Assembly (NCBI RefSeq): GCF_013373865.1
Contig: NC_050471.1
Location: 20,021,047 to 20,085,046, forward strand
DNA from: Monomorium pharaonis
Taxonomy: Eukaryota > Arthropoda > Insecta > Hymenoptera > Formicidae
Length of the DNA stretch: 64,000 nt
Direction of reading: 5' to 3'
The position numbers and the translations under genes are program-made. This document shows positions 44,222 to 55,233 of this stretch, piece after piece. The notes under the pieces were generated by a model that was given only the letters and a program-made list of their open reading frames with translations, was not told the origin of the DNA and ran no database searches. Within the stretch, counting starts at the first letter, position 1. Each line of letters begins with the position of its first letter.

Positions 44222-45181
44222 ATGCCGAAAACATGGATCTACCTTACACCGAAAGACGAGCTAGTCGCCACGCTACGCCGGCTCGGCCTCGATACAAACG
44301 GAACGCTCGACGAGATCCGTCGTCGCCTGAGTGACTATGTCACACAACACCCGGGGGAATTCCCCGCCATGTCATTACCGCCGGGAACATCGACGGACGC
44401 GCCACGCATTATAATTGACACCCCCGCGACCGAAAGCACCCGCGAATCTACCGCTAAAGCTATGAATCAGATCCGTAAGTGGGGATGCCACTTCGACGGA
44501 AAAGACCCGATGTCCTTCCTAGAACGAATAGACGAATTAAAGACCGGATACGAATACGACGACCGCCAGCTGCTCCGCGGACTCCCAGAACTGCTCAAAG
44601 GAGAGGCTCTCCTCTGGTACCGAAACAACCGGCAAAACTGGGGGGCCTGGGACGATTTCGTGCGTGAATTCCGCGACTATTATCTGCCCCACCGCTACAT
44701 CACGCAACTCCGCCGCGAAATACAGGCGCGCACGCAGAAACCAGGAGAAAAGTACCGGAAATTTGCAACTGAAATCCTCACAATGATGCGACGCGCGGGG
44801 GGCTATTCTACCATCGAACAGCTCGACATGTTATACGAGAATATGGAGCCACGATACAAACTCTATGTACGCCGCGAGGAAATTCACCGTCCGAACGACT
44901 TATTGACACGCGCCGAGAATTTCGAGACGCTCGAAGAGCAGTGCAAAGCGCGACAGACCCCGCAAAAGGAAATTGTCGCCGCCGCGACAAGCTACGATAA
45001 AAATGAATGCTGCTGGCGATGCAAGCAACGCGGACACACCAGATTCGATTGCCGGCGCATACCGCGGAAATTTTGTTCGCAGTGTGGGAAAGACGGGGTA
45101 CTAACGAGGGACTGTCATCCGCCACCGGGAAACGCCGCCAGGGCCGAGGGAAGCGCGGTCGCGCCCCGTCCCTCCGAATAA
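44222..45181 (+). CDS. gag: Gypsy 2 Gag with SAP-like start and zinc knuckles
   Basis: 319 codons, intact. Residues about 10-40 (ELVATLRRLGLDTNG, then a second helix) look like a SAP nucleic-acid-binding motif. The capsid-like core has FDGKDPMSFLERIDELK and EALLWYRNNRQNW. Near the C terminus are two knuckles, CWRCKQRGHTRFDC and CSQCGKDGVLTRDC. Gag forms the particle and binds genomic RNA. The stop codon overlaps the ATG of the pol frame as TAATG. The ATG chosen is the first after the primer site. Confidence 0.9.
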   Translation: MPKTWIYLTPKDELVATLRRLGLDTNGTLDEIRRRLSDYVTQHPGEFPAMSLPPGTSTDAPRIIIDTPATESTRESTAKAMNQIRKWGCHFDGKDPMSFLERIDELKTGYEYDDRQLLRGLPELLKGEALLWYRNNRQNWGAWDDFVREFRDYYLPHRYITQLRREIQARTQKPGEKYRKFATEILTMMRRAGGYSTIEQLDMLYENMEPRYKLYVRREEIHRPNDLLTRAENFETLEEQCKARQTPQKEIVAAATSYDKNECCWRCKQRGHTRFDCRRIPRKFCSQCGKDGVLTRDCHPPPGNAARAEGSAVAPRPSE

Positions 45182-48100
45182 TGTATAAACCGCGACCGCA
45201 CCTACCATTACGAATCCGCGGCCGTCCGTTCCTCGCGCTCCTGGACACCGGCTCCGAGGCCTCGTTCGTCAGCCCCCAGACCGCCGCCATATTAGAAACC
45301 GACGGATTCCCGACAAAACCGGCCACCGGTCGCGTCCACCTGGCCAACGGGTCAAATACACGTATCACGGGCTACATGACCCTGCCAGTTGCGACGTCCG
45401 GCCCCGAGATCTGGCACGACTTTCAAATCATGCCGGGCCTCGACGCCGAAATCTTAGCCGGCGTCGACTTCTGGGCACGGCTGCGCCAGGCCATTCCTCC
45501 GCCGCCGATCAAGCGCGCCTACGCTGCCACACCGCGGCAGGTGGCGGAGACGTGCCACGGGGGTCTCACCCCAAGCGAGCAGCGACACCTCCGCGAATTC
45601 CTAGACACGGAATTACCGCTTTTCGAGAACGTGCGCGGACCCACCGACCGCATCCAGCACGCCATCCGCATACATGGTCACCCACCAATCAAGCAGCGGT
45701 ACCGACCGCGCAACCCGGCCATGCAGGCCATCATCGACACCGAAGTAGAGGGGATGCTCCGCGAGGGAGTGATTGAGCCCTCTCGCAGCGCGTGGAGCTC
45801 CCCGATCGTGATCGTCAAGAAAAAGGACGGCAAACCTCGTTTCTGCGTGGATTTCCGCCGCGTGAACGAAGTCACCGAACCAGATGCCTACCCGCTGCCA
45901 CAGATTGCAGCCACACTCGACAAGCTCCGGGGGGCAAAGTACCTGACCACGTTAGACCTAAAGAGCGGGTACTGGCAGGTACCGCTCGACACCGCCAGCC
46001 GCCCGGTGACCGCGTTCACCGTTCCCGGAAAAGGCCTATTCCAGTTTCGAGTGATGCCGTTCGGCCTGCACTCCGCCCCCGCGACCTTCCAACGCCTGCT
46101 GGACGCGGTTCTGGGACCCGAACTCGAGCCGCACGTCTTCGTATATCTAGACGATATTATCATCGTCAACAGCGCGTTCGACGAACATATCCGGACGATA
46201 CAGGAAGTGTTCCGCCGTCTCCGCGAGGCGCGCCTCCGCCTGAACCCCGATAAGTGCAAGTTCTGCGTCGACCAGCTCACGTACTTGGGGCATGTGGTAG
46301 ACCGCGAGGGGATACGCACCGACCCCGACAAGACCAAGGCCATCGCGGAATGGGAACCCCCGAGGAACGTAAAACAAGTACGTCAGTTCCTCGGGATCGC
46401 GTCATGGTACCGTCGGTTCGTGAAGAACTTCGCCTCCGTCGCGGCGCCCTTGACCGCCCTGACAAAAAAAAAACGCACCATGGGAGTGGGGCACGAATCA
46501 GCAGGAAGCCTTTAACGACCTCAAGCGCACCCTGACCACCGCCCCGGTACTCGCCTGCCCCGACTTCTCCCGACAGTTTGTCCTACAGACCGACGCGAGC
46601 ACAACGGGGCTGGGCGCCGTGCTGACGCAGAACTTTCCCGAGGGGGAGCGCGTCATCGCATACGCTAGCCGTACTTTAAATTCCGCCGAACGGAACTATA
46701 GCGCGACCGAACTGGAGTGTCTCGCGGTCGTTTGGGGAATACGAAGAATGCGCTGCTACTTGGAAGGGTACCGATTCAAAGTCATCACCGACCACCAATC
46801 CTTGCGGTGGTTGAGTCACATCGATTCACCGACTGGGAGACTCGGACGCTGGGCATTCGAGCTCCAGCAATACAATTTCGAAATTCAATACCGTAAGGGC
46901 ACGCTGAACCGAGTGGCCGACGCGCTCTCTCGCCGACATGCTACGCACGCTATTACCCTACCAGACTGCGCGTGGTACCGTCGCACATGGCGAGCCGTAA
47001 GAAACGCACCCCGCGAACATCCCGACCTCCGGATAGAGGGCAACCGCCTTCGCAAGCACCTACTCCACACGCTGGATTTTAGAGACACCCCACCGGAAAC
47101 CCAGTGGAAGGAATGCGTACCCACGAAGGAACGCGGCGAACTACTGCGGCGGTACCACGACGAGCCGACCGCGGGACACCTGGGGGTCGCGAAAACGATC
47201 GCGCGCATCGCGGAGCACTATTACTGGCCGGGTATGTTCGGCGAAATCTCGCGATACGTCCGCCGCTGCCGCGAATGCCTGGCGCATAAGCCCGCTCAAA
47301 CACGTCCCGCCGGCCTGTTACACCCTACGACGGTCACACGACCCTGGCAGCAGGTGACCATCGACCTGATTGGCCCGCTGCCCCGCACCACGCGAGGGAA
47401 CACCTGGGTGCTGACGATGCAGGACCGCTTCACCCGGTGGCTTGAGGTGCGCACACTTCGACGCGCTTCCGCGAGCAGCGTCGTTTCTAGCCTTTCCGAG
47501 GCCATTATCCTCCGCCACGGATGCCCTGAGAAGATCCTCTCCGACAACGGGACGCAGCTGCGGTCGTCACTATTCGAGCAGTTACTCGTAAAGAGCGGCA
47601 TCCGCCACCGACTGGCCCCGGCGTACGCTCCTCACTGCAACCCCGTCGAACGCACGAACCGTATCATTAAGACGATGATGGCGCAATACGTCCGTCGGAA
47701 TCACCGTGCTTGGGATGAGCATATTGGGGAATTCCAGTTCGCGTATAACACCGCGCGACACGACGCCACGGGCTACTCACCCGCATTTCTACTCTACGGA
47801 CGCGAATTACGGCGACCCACCGAGCCCGCCACCAAGGGGCGAACTCCGCGACACTCCCTGCAGCAACGCTTGCAGGAAGCGTACGAGCTCGTGCGAATCA
47901 AGACCGCGCGCGCTTTCCAACATCAGGAAAAATATTACAACCTACGCCGCCGCGACTGGCGACCGAAAATAGGAGAGTGGGTGTGGAAGCGCGACCACCC
48001 CCTCTCCAAACGCGCGGACGCGTTTAATGCCAAATTAGCTTCTAAATTCATTGGACCCTTGGAGGTGCGTCGCATCGTCTCCCCCGTTATAGTTGATCTG

Positions 48101-48208
48101 CGAGGATCGAGTGGGAAATGGTACCGGCACATACATACACAGGATTTAAAGGTCGCCGACCCCCCGCAAGCAGCCGACACCGAAGATGTAAACACATCTG
48201 AGGAATAA
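45181..48208 (+). CDS. pol: Gypsy 2 Pol polyprotein, one homopolymer frameshift
   Basis: Order: protease (LLDTGSEASFV), RT (FCVDFRRVNE, TLDLKSGYWQVPL, VYLDDIIIV), RNase H (LQTDASTTGLGAVL, ATELECLAVVWG, TDHQSLRWL), HHCC zinc finger (H-x-E, HLGVAKT, CRECLAHK) and integrase core (TIDLIGP, SDNGTQ, NPVERTNR: D, D, E) with a basic tail. Frame is -1 relative to gag. At 46,474 a ten-A run shifts frame; nine A would keep LTKK joined to WEWGTNQQEAF. The second frame then stays open to 48,208. This may be a real mutation, slippage or a base-calling error. Confidence 0.92.
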
Positions 48209-48315
48209 GAGACAACGACCCGATAACAAAAACGACCGAAAAGAAAGAAAGGAGGGGGCCCAGCAGAGCTGTACCGGAGGCGCGAAACAGAGAGCATCTC
48301 ACTTCGCTCGAAACA

Positions 48316-48810
48316 ATGGACCGAGACGAGATCCTCGCTGCGATAAATGCATTCCTGGAGGAGCCTGAGGAATACGATCCGGCGCAACCCGGATTTGACT
48401 GACTCGGCACCAACACCGCACCACCGCCACCAGAACCACCGGCACCCAAGGTTGCACTGGTAGGCTACCGGAAGGGACGGTTAGTACAGCCGTCGGACCG
48501 GCGGAATACAGAGAAGAACGCCTGGCTCACAGAACCACCACCGACCCGGCCACGGCGACCACCATCAACCACGCCACCACCTCCGCGTCCGACCCTGGAA
48601 CCTGTGCGGGTGTATGGTCCGGCTCCTCCACCGCCCATCCTCGTCGAGGTAGCACCGGGGATCACAGTGGACGTACCGCATTTTGCAGTTCACGTCAGCC
48701 GCCAGTATAAGGCCCGCCTAGGCAACCGTCGCTGGCATCTACGCTTCGACCGCGTGGGCCGACTACGCTCCTGTAAGGAGAAATCCTATGCCCCCACAGC
48801 GGGGCCATAG
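48316..48810 (+). CDS. Gypsy 2 third ORF, proline-rich, in-frame TGA
   Basis: Between pol and the 3' LTR an ATG starts MDRDEILAAINAFLEEP, and a TGA occurs as codon 29. The same frame then runs open for about 135 codons to a TAG, first proline-rich (TAPPPPEPPAPK), then a compact C-terminal segment with ITVDVPHFAVHVSRQYKARL and WHLRFDRVG. It is not a recognisable envelope: no signal peptide, membrane segment or furin site. Either the TGA is a point mutation, is read through (context TGA CTC), or the part after it is the real protein. Position suggests an accessory protein. Confidence 0.5.
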
Positions 48811-48835
48811 GCGCCTCAAATGCAGGCGCTATCTA

Positions 48836-48846
48836 ACGGGGGGGGT
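48836..48846 (+). other. Polypurine tract
   Basis: AACGGGGGGGGTGA ends next to the 3' LTR start; a G-rich tract of this kind primes plus-strand synthesis in LTR retrotransposons. Confidence 0.7.
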
Positions 48847-48848
48847 GA

Positions 48849-49889
48849 TGTAACGAACCTCCCGTCCGCCGGCATCACCGACCGCGCGCGGCCCGGCCGA
48901 ACATCCGCCGGACCGCACAAACGGGCACCGGCCCGTCCTAATCGTCCGCATTAAAAGCGTCGAGACGAGACATCGTCTCCGCTCCGCGTATTTTCCCGCA
49001 CGTCCCCAACCTCCACGGGGGGGGGGGGAGCAAGTGCGGGGAAACCCGAAGATCCGCGAGGATCCCCGATCCTCCACCCGAGCGGGTATAAAAAGCCGCT
49101 CCGGTGGAGGCTGCGACACTTCTCGCTCCGACCGTACGCTGGATTCCGATTCCGACCAGAGTACGATCCTGAGAAGCTTCCTGCGACCGGCAAATAGGGT
49201 AGAGTGTTCTCCGCCTTAACCGAGAGCTCTCGGTACCGCTCGCACTCCAGATCCCAATCATCTCCGTAGCAGAGGGTAGAGCGTACTCCGCCTTCGCCGA
49301 GAGTTCTCGGCTACGGACCTTCCTTAATCGCCCGATCACCAGGCTCGAACACAACGGGGGTGGAGAGCTCTCCGCCTCCCTCGAGAGATCTCGAGATCGA
49401 CCAGGTGTTTTCCTCAAAAATCTCGAAAGAAATCATCGCACAGCGTAAACAGCCCGCGCCTCACGCCGCACACCGCGCACCACCGGTCTCGAGGCACCGG
49501 CGGTTACCGCCCGCCACACCGCTCGCTTCACCGCGCCACGAAGCGCCGCTTCGCGCGCCAGGGCATTGCCCGCCGGCCCGTCACCGCGCACCGCGATCAT
49601 CACCAAGCGAAACACACACGCGACAGCGAAACAGCTGTTTTACCTGCGACACGAAAACTCACACATACACACGCACATACACACACACACACCACACTTG
49701 TAAATAGTACATTCCGCCACACGACTCCTCATACACACCAACACAACAACGAATGTAAATAGCTTGTACATAATTGCAAGGCATAGAAATATAGATCTAC
49801 TCGTAATAAAACCGCGTCTATTGTCTCAGGGACCTTCTCACACCCGATCCTAGCAGACTAAGCCCGCGTGGGAAATACGGTCCGTTACA
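48849..49889 (+). repeat. 3' LTR of Gypsy 2
   Basis: Same as the 5' LTR except one T/C change near the start (GTATTTTCCC), two more G in the G run, and one G/A change near the end (CGTGGGAAAT). Ends with CGTTACA before the AACG target copy. Confidence 0.95.
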
Positions 49890-50328
49890 AACGTTATTAA
49901 ATTATTCAGAAACTATATGTAATGTTATTAATACTGAGCAATAATAATATGTAATGTTGTTAATACTGAGCAATAATAATATATTATTGACCAATTTAAT
50001 CCAGTACTATTTTGTTAGATATTATATTAAGAAAAATATATGTTTTGTTTTGTATTTACATTTCTGTGATTATAGTTGTACATTATATTTTATTTTTGTA
50101 CAATACATGTAACAAATATTGAGACAATATATTAGAGTTTAATATTAATACATCAAATTTTATGTGGAGTATATTATACATTATGATAACTTAGTTAAAT
50201 TCTTTTTATACCATAAGTCATTCTTAGAATCCGTTACTTAATAGTGTAGGTATTAAGTGAGGTCACAAAACGTACACTCTGACCACATTATATTTTCTTT
50301 ATATGTTTATGTATTAAAAACAAAAAAT

Positions 50329-51603
50329 TCAAAATTCATTGCAAAATACTTTTTCCAATTGCCATGGAACTGCACCATATCCTTCAAAATATTCAGCAAA
50401 TGTATTTCTAATAGACACCACATTTTGGGAAGAAGAATGTGTTTCATAAACACAATCTTGAAAAGCTTCCTGTGTAAATGTATTATCAGTTGAAGTTATA
50501 GTGGAATAATACCTTTTATTATCTTGGTGATTAATTATAAAATTGTGCAAACAGCATGTTGCTTGCACAATTTTTTTACTTAAAGTAACAGATGCTATAA
50601 TCGGTTTTCTGTTGATTCGTCATCTTGCAGTTAATATTCCAAAAGAATTTTCTACTACACATCTTGCTCGACTCAATCTATAATAAATATTTTTCTTGTT
50701 TTATCAAGTTTTTGATTTCTTGAATATGGTCGCATCAGATAGTTTCTCAAGGCAAAAGCTTCATCTGCCACGATCACATATGGTAATACGGGACCTCCGT
50801 TATTAACATTTTCTTGTGACGGTATTTGTAAAGAATTTTCTTCTAAAGCAGCATATAATTTGCTATATTTCGGAACACTCCACCATCACTTTGTCGTCCT
50901 TCTGCTCCAATGTTTACGACAATAAATCGATATTGTGCATCACATAGTGCAAATAAATTAAAACTGTGCTGACTCTTATAATTGTAATAATTAAGTTGAT
51001 CCACTGTTGAGAGGAGCCTGTATATCAAGTTTAATACAAATCACTCTCTTGACATATAATAAACCCAGCAAATACAATCTAACATGTAATACACGCGTTA
51101 TATAAAACAGTTACACTGTTGAGTGGGAAATTACAATCAACAGGTATGTTACATGTTACATTGTATTTGCTGGGAAAGTAAAAGAAAAAGAAATGTAGAC
51201 ATTAACATACCTGAATTACAACATGTTTTCCATCCATAGCTCCTATGCAGTGTGGAAAATTCCACTTTTTTTCAAATTTACTTGCTACATTTTTCCAGAA
51301 GTCATTGCTAAATTGTGGAAAAACTTCTTCGCGTAATGTAGTCCAAATAGCTTTACAAGTATCTAACACAATTTTCGAAATAGTACTAGTTCCTACGCGA
51401 AATGCATAGGAAAGAGATTTCATATTGTCTCCTGTAGCTAAATAACGAAGACATATTTCCAGACGTGTATTTGGTGGTATAGGTTCTTGAATACACTTTT
51501 GCTTTATTATATATGGTCTGACGATATTTAATAATTTTTTGTACGTTTCCATATTCATGCGGAAATAATTGATGAATTTTTGAACCCCTGGAGGCGGTTT
51601 CAA
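50329..51603 (-). pseudogene. PIF/Harbinger transposase, spliced, broken
   Basis: Exon 1 (51603-51211) has FRMNMETYKKLL, the HTH-like ICLRYLATGDN and FRVGTSTIS, and FPHCIGAMDGKHV with the first catalytic Asp, ending at a GTATGT donor. After an intron holding a small MITE comes NYYNYKSQHSFNLFALCDAQY and GRQSDGGVFRN, then VIVADEAFALRNYL (second Asp) and CVVENSFGILTAR (Glu). Lesions: a shift after the acceptor, another near 50,690 and a TGA after LTAR. The 5' end is cut at a TTAGG-type junction. Convergent with the MADF-BESS gene 7 kb to the left, which may be its partner across the Gypsy insertion. Confidence 0.8.
51064..51174. mobile_element. 111-bp MITE in Harbinger intron
   Basis: Ends CCCAGCAAATACAAT and ATTGTATTTGCTGGG are perfect inverted repeats, flanked by A-rich DNA. 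Non-coding. Confidence 0.85.
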
Positions 51604-52160
51604 GGTTAGGTTAGGTTAGGTTAGGTTCTGCGCAGGGGGATTGTCGGCTACAATCCGGGGCTTAGCGCTCCCCCGCTACCGAGCTAACTAGTGAGTTAAC
51701 TGGTCCTCGTTGACTGGTACCAATATGTCTACGTTGGGTCTGGGGACCGCAAATTCAACCGATCAATGCGTGGGAAAACACTTTCCTCTGCATAGTCGGA
51801 CTGATTTGTGGAGTTTAATTTTTAGTTATCTTTAGCGTTAAGTTACAATAAAATCTCGCTATTTGTTGTATTCGGTTAGAGGAGAAGTTTTTCTCTAAGA
51901 ATCAGGGGAATTTTCCTAAAAAAATAGCTCACAGCTAATAAATGTATTAACCGGGTATTAACCGGGAGGGTTCCTTCATAGGTTCGAGGTAGTTGAGACG
52001 ATTGGGTGAGGGTTTTAGTGGGTAGACTGCGCCGACAGTTGCGACTGGGAGTTGGCGTAGAATCCCACACTATCCGGGAGTACGGGGTCCCGGGTGTCTT
52101 TTGAAGATTTTCCTCATCCGCGCAAAAGGTTAGGTCAAATTAGGTTAGGTTGTGACCGAA
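51604..52160 (+). mobile_element. R1-clade LINE 3' end fragment
   Basis: Begins at four TTAGG-type units and runs through text with GGGTTTTAGTGGGTAGAC and AGAATCCCACACTATCC, a 3' UTR style shared with R1-clade LINEs. It ends at TTAGGTTAGGTTGTGACCGA. The same 20-base flank follows the other LINE 3' end at 59,954. No coding part is present. Confidence 0.5.
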
Positions 52161-52799
52161 CATGCTTACAGGTTTAAGAAAATCCTGCCGAATCTTAAGA
52201 ATTCTTACTTTACACGGTCGCCAGGTCGGTGTTTATGCCCCGCCGCCAGGGTGTGGTCACGGCCCTTGAGATGACTTGGCCGGATCTCGAATATCGCCAG
52301 CTCGGCTTTGGTATGCGGAAATCCTCGCTGTTCTGTCCGCTCGAACTTGGCTGGGGACCCCCGCGTTCGTAGAATCCACTGGAACGCTCGCTGCATGGGT
52401 GTACGTCGGATGACGCAATCTCCCGCCACGATGTGTTGAACGCCCAGGATGGGAATTTCAGGAATGCACGATATTTCGGGACTTTCAAGATATCACACAA
52501 CTCGGTTTATTTACAAAACACTCACGCACACACTCACAACGCGGCGTAATCGCTCACGCAGGTGTCGTGATTCACTTGTCTTAACGACGCTTCTCGCATA
52601 ACGCCGTCTCGACTTACGCAAATTTATTACGCGCTCGCGATTATCTTCAGCGCGGAAATAATCTGCCGGCGAGGCTCGCGGGTGGTATCGCTAAACCAAA
52701 TTAATTAGTCGCGCCCGTTGCTGCCTACGCACTATATACGTATATCACGTTAACGAGGTTACGCGGGAAACGCACGACGTACGCACGTACGTACCCTAC
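52161..52799. other. Non-coding, GC-moderate stretch
   Basis: Short frames on the minus strand lack any recognisable domain. Text such as CTCACGCAGGTGTCGTG and GCGAGGCTCGCGGGTGG suggests a decayed LTR or UTR, but no matching partner was found. Confidence 0.4.
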
Positions 52800-52944
52800 G
52801 GCCGGTATTCATAGTCAAATCTTATTTCAAGATCGTCTCAAGCAATGTCTTAAGATGCTAATAGGGCTCTGTGATTGGTTGATGGCATCTTAAAACAGTA
52901 CTTAAGATGATCTTAAATATAAGACCCGACTATGAATACCGGCC
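52800..52944. mobile_element. MITE copy 5 of the GGCCGGTATTC family
   Basis: 145 bases from GGCCGGTATTC to ATACCGGCC, flanked by TAC on both sides. Same length and ends as the copies near the left of the window. Confidence 0.9.
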
Positions 52945-54087
52945 TACGATGTCTCGTTGCAGACTTTTTTAACGTTCTCTCGCTGAGCCGCTTGATCTCA
53001 AGCATCCCCACCATCCGGTGCACACCGATTGGCTGGTTGTTGTCAGGTCGTCGTCCTCCGCCAATCGGCGAGCATCGAATGGTGTCTCATTCACACTCGC
53101 TTCGTTCTCGCTCGGATGCTGTGGCACCGCATGCGCAATGCGTCAGAATTCCACAGCGTCGAGCGAGCCATGCTGCAACGCTATTGGTAACGCAGGTTCG
53201 TCCACACGGACTGCCTTAATGGCTTAAGGTCCGAAAAAGCTTAATTAATGCTTAAATGAAATGAATTGCCCAAATTGGCGTTAATTAACATAAAACAATA
53301 CGAAATCATGCGCTCGCACCAAGCGATATGCGCGTTGTATCAAATCTGCGGACCTGCGTTACGTATGAAGTGAACGCGCCTTTAGCGTCACTTGACAAAT
53401 AATACATATGAATAATTAACGCATAATTATGCGTTGACTATATAGAACGTTCCGGTTCGCTTGTCGTGGCATCAAAGACTTGCCAGAGAACGGTCGCGAT
53501 TCCCTCCTGTCCTTCCGATATAGTAATAATTATGTAAACGTGGTAAATGACATCCCACCAATGAATGTTGAAATACAGGACTATTGTTTGGGGAATCTCG
53601 AGCGTAATCTCGCGATTAATTCGCCTCGCGTACATGGTAATCGTGTCGCGTATGTTTGACCATGGGCAACCTAACCTCCACCTGTCAAAATCTGGCTGGC
53701 TGATCCCCATGTGCCTTAAGCCGCTCGCGGTCCTCGGCTGTCTCTATCTTTGTCTAGATAAGGAGACAGATGCTTAATAGCGATATTTATGGAACGTGAC
53801 AAATATAATAAGAAATATTAATGCATAAATAACATGCAACGTATGAATTTATTACGGCAATGCCGTTTAACGCACAAATATATAATAAATGGTATCCACA
53901 TGCACGCACGCATGCCACACTCTCTCTTTCACACACGCACGCTCGCACGGCTCAGCGCGTATGACCGGAGTGTCCTAACGGGTGGTACGGCGTTTATTGA
54001 ACATGCAGATGAACAAAATATAATCCTCGCTTCTTATCGCGAATTTGACATTCTTGTGTCGTTGTAACAAATACAAAAATATAATAT
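52945..54087. other. Non-coding stretch
   Basis: Contains CCAATCGGCGAGC and CCGATTGGCTGG-type text also seen in spirit near 60,900, and a short minus-strand frame at 53,438-53,710 with no domain. The stretch may be a decayed retroelement UTR. Confidence 0.4.
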
Positions 54088-54657
54088 GCGCTCTGCTGCG
54101 CTTACAACATGCCGCTCGCTATCGCGACGTATAGTTTTAACAAATATATATATGCTTACACGCATAACAAACGTTTTATAAAAATATATGAATTATAATA
54201 ATTATAATGCGGTTTTTCCGCTATTGCAGTAACAAATCTATGTATGAATATACTAATACTTTATAGTACTTATGCGGACTTGCCGCTAACGCATATCTAG
54301 CTAAGATTAATATAATATAAACGACTTTAATGTTTAATAATATATATCTGCGGTCTCGCCGCTACAAACAGAGTTGTATTTATAACGAATAAACTAGAAA
54401 TATAAATGAGTTTAACTTTATATAAAGAATATGCGGTTCTCTTGCCGCTATGACAATAAATGTTATCACAATTATGCTGTGACTCTAACTTTAATAAGAA
54501 TATAAAATATTGAATATATAAAATATGAAATATAATATGAAACATAATATGTGAAATATACTATGCGATCTTTGCCGCTACACGCAATCAAATTATATGA
54601 TTATATGATAGAATATAATGTGAATTGAACATAAACTATAACACGCGGTCTCGCCGC
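54088..54657. repeat. Array of small GCGG-CCGC hairpins
   Basis: Short stems such as GCGGTTTTTCCGC, GCGGACTTGCCGC, GCGGTCTCGCCGC (twice) and GCGGTTCTCTTGCCGC recur at about 54,209, 54,274, 54,350, 54,433, 54,565 (one arm changed) and 54,645, in otherwise AT-rich DNA. A similar one sits at 53,854 (ACGGCAATGCCGT). Spacing is 65-130 bases. The AT-rich DNA between them is not obviously a tandem repeat. Confidence 0.6.
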
Positions 54658-54974
54658 TGCGAGTATTCTCAGTACCCTTATTTACTAATTATTATGCTTA
54701 AACTAACGCACACTTTAACTATGTGTTTATATATACACTTACTAACTAATGTCTTATGATTATATTGCACGGATAACAGTTTCACGCGCACTGTGTTTAT
54801 ACGCCACTGACACTTTACAGCGTGACGTAATGTCCTGCTGGGGGAACGCTGGACTCCCCCTCGTCCCCTCCATGGCTTTGGGCTGTCGGCTGACTCGGCG
54901 GGACCGATGATTCATATGTCGTTGGTTCGTCCGTCGGTGCCTGGCTTGCCGGTTGCGTTGATGTCTCGTAGTCG

Positions 54975-55095
54975 GGCGTCGTCCTCGGCGTCGGCGTCGG
55001 CGTCGGCGTCGTCCTCGGCGTCGGCGTCGGCGTTGTCCTCGGGCTTGTCGTCGGCCTCGGCGTCGGCGTCGGCCTTGGCGTCAACGTTGGTCTCG
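54975..55095. repeat. GTCGGC hexamer repeat
   Basis: Imperfect GTCGGC and GTCGTC units. The long minus-strand frame across it is Pro/Thr-rich (PTPTPRPT), most simply explained by the repeat. Confidence 0.8.
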
Positions 55096-55233
55096 GCGCC
55101 TCGTCCATCCTCGCCACGCTGATCCTCACGTCTCGGATCGGTGCAGCGTCGGCTGTGGCTGGCGGCTGCAAGGTTCTTCCTAAACCTAATTTGACAAGGT
55201 CGCATGCCACCTTGTCGTGGTGAGGAGGCTTAA

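Larger units (their letters stand above)
43128..49889 (+). mobile_element. Ty3/Gypsy LTR retrotransposon 2, young and nearly complete
   Basis: Two LTRs of about 1.04 kb, a 4-bp AACG duplication (43,124-43,127 and 49,890-49,893), a lysine-tRNA primer site, gag, pol, a third ORF and a purine-rich tract. The LTRs differ by two substitutions and the length of one G run, so insertion was recent. The only pol lesion I can see is one extra A in a ten-A run. It landed just after the BESS end of the MADF-BESS gene. Confidence 0.95.

Noticed and set aside
48316..48810. Retroviral envelope for Gypsy 2
   Set aside because: The ORF after pol has no signal peptide, transmembrane segment or cleavage site and is proline-rich, so I do not call it env.
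51601..51630. Telomere
   Set aside because: Only four TTAGG-type units, flanked on both sides by transposon sequence; this is an internal junction.
54815..55210. Minus-strand 131-codon Pro/Thr-rich protein
   Set aside because: The centre is a GTCGGC hexamer repeat and the start lies antisense to the LINE 5' region; no homologous domain is visible.
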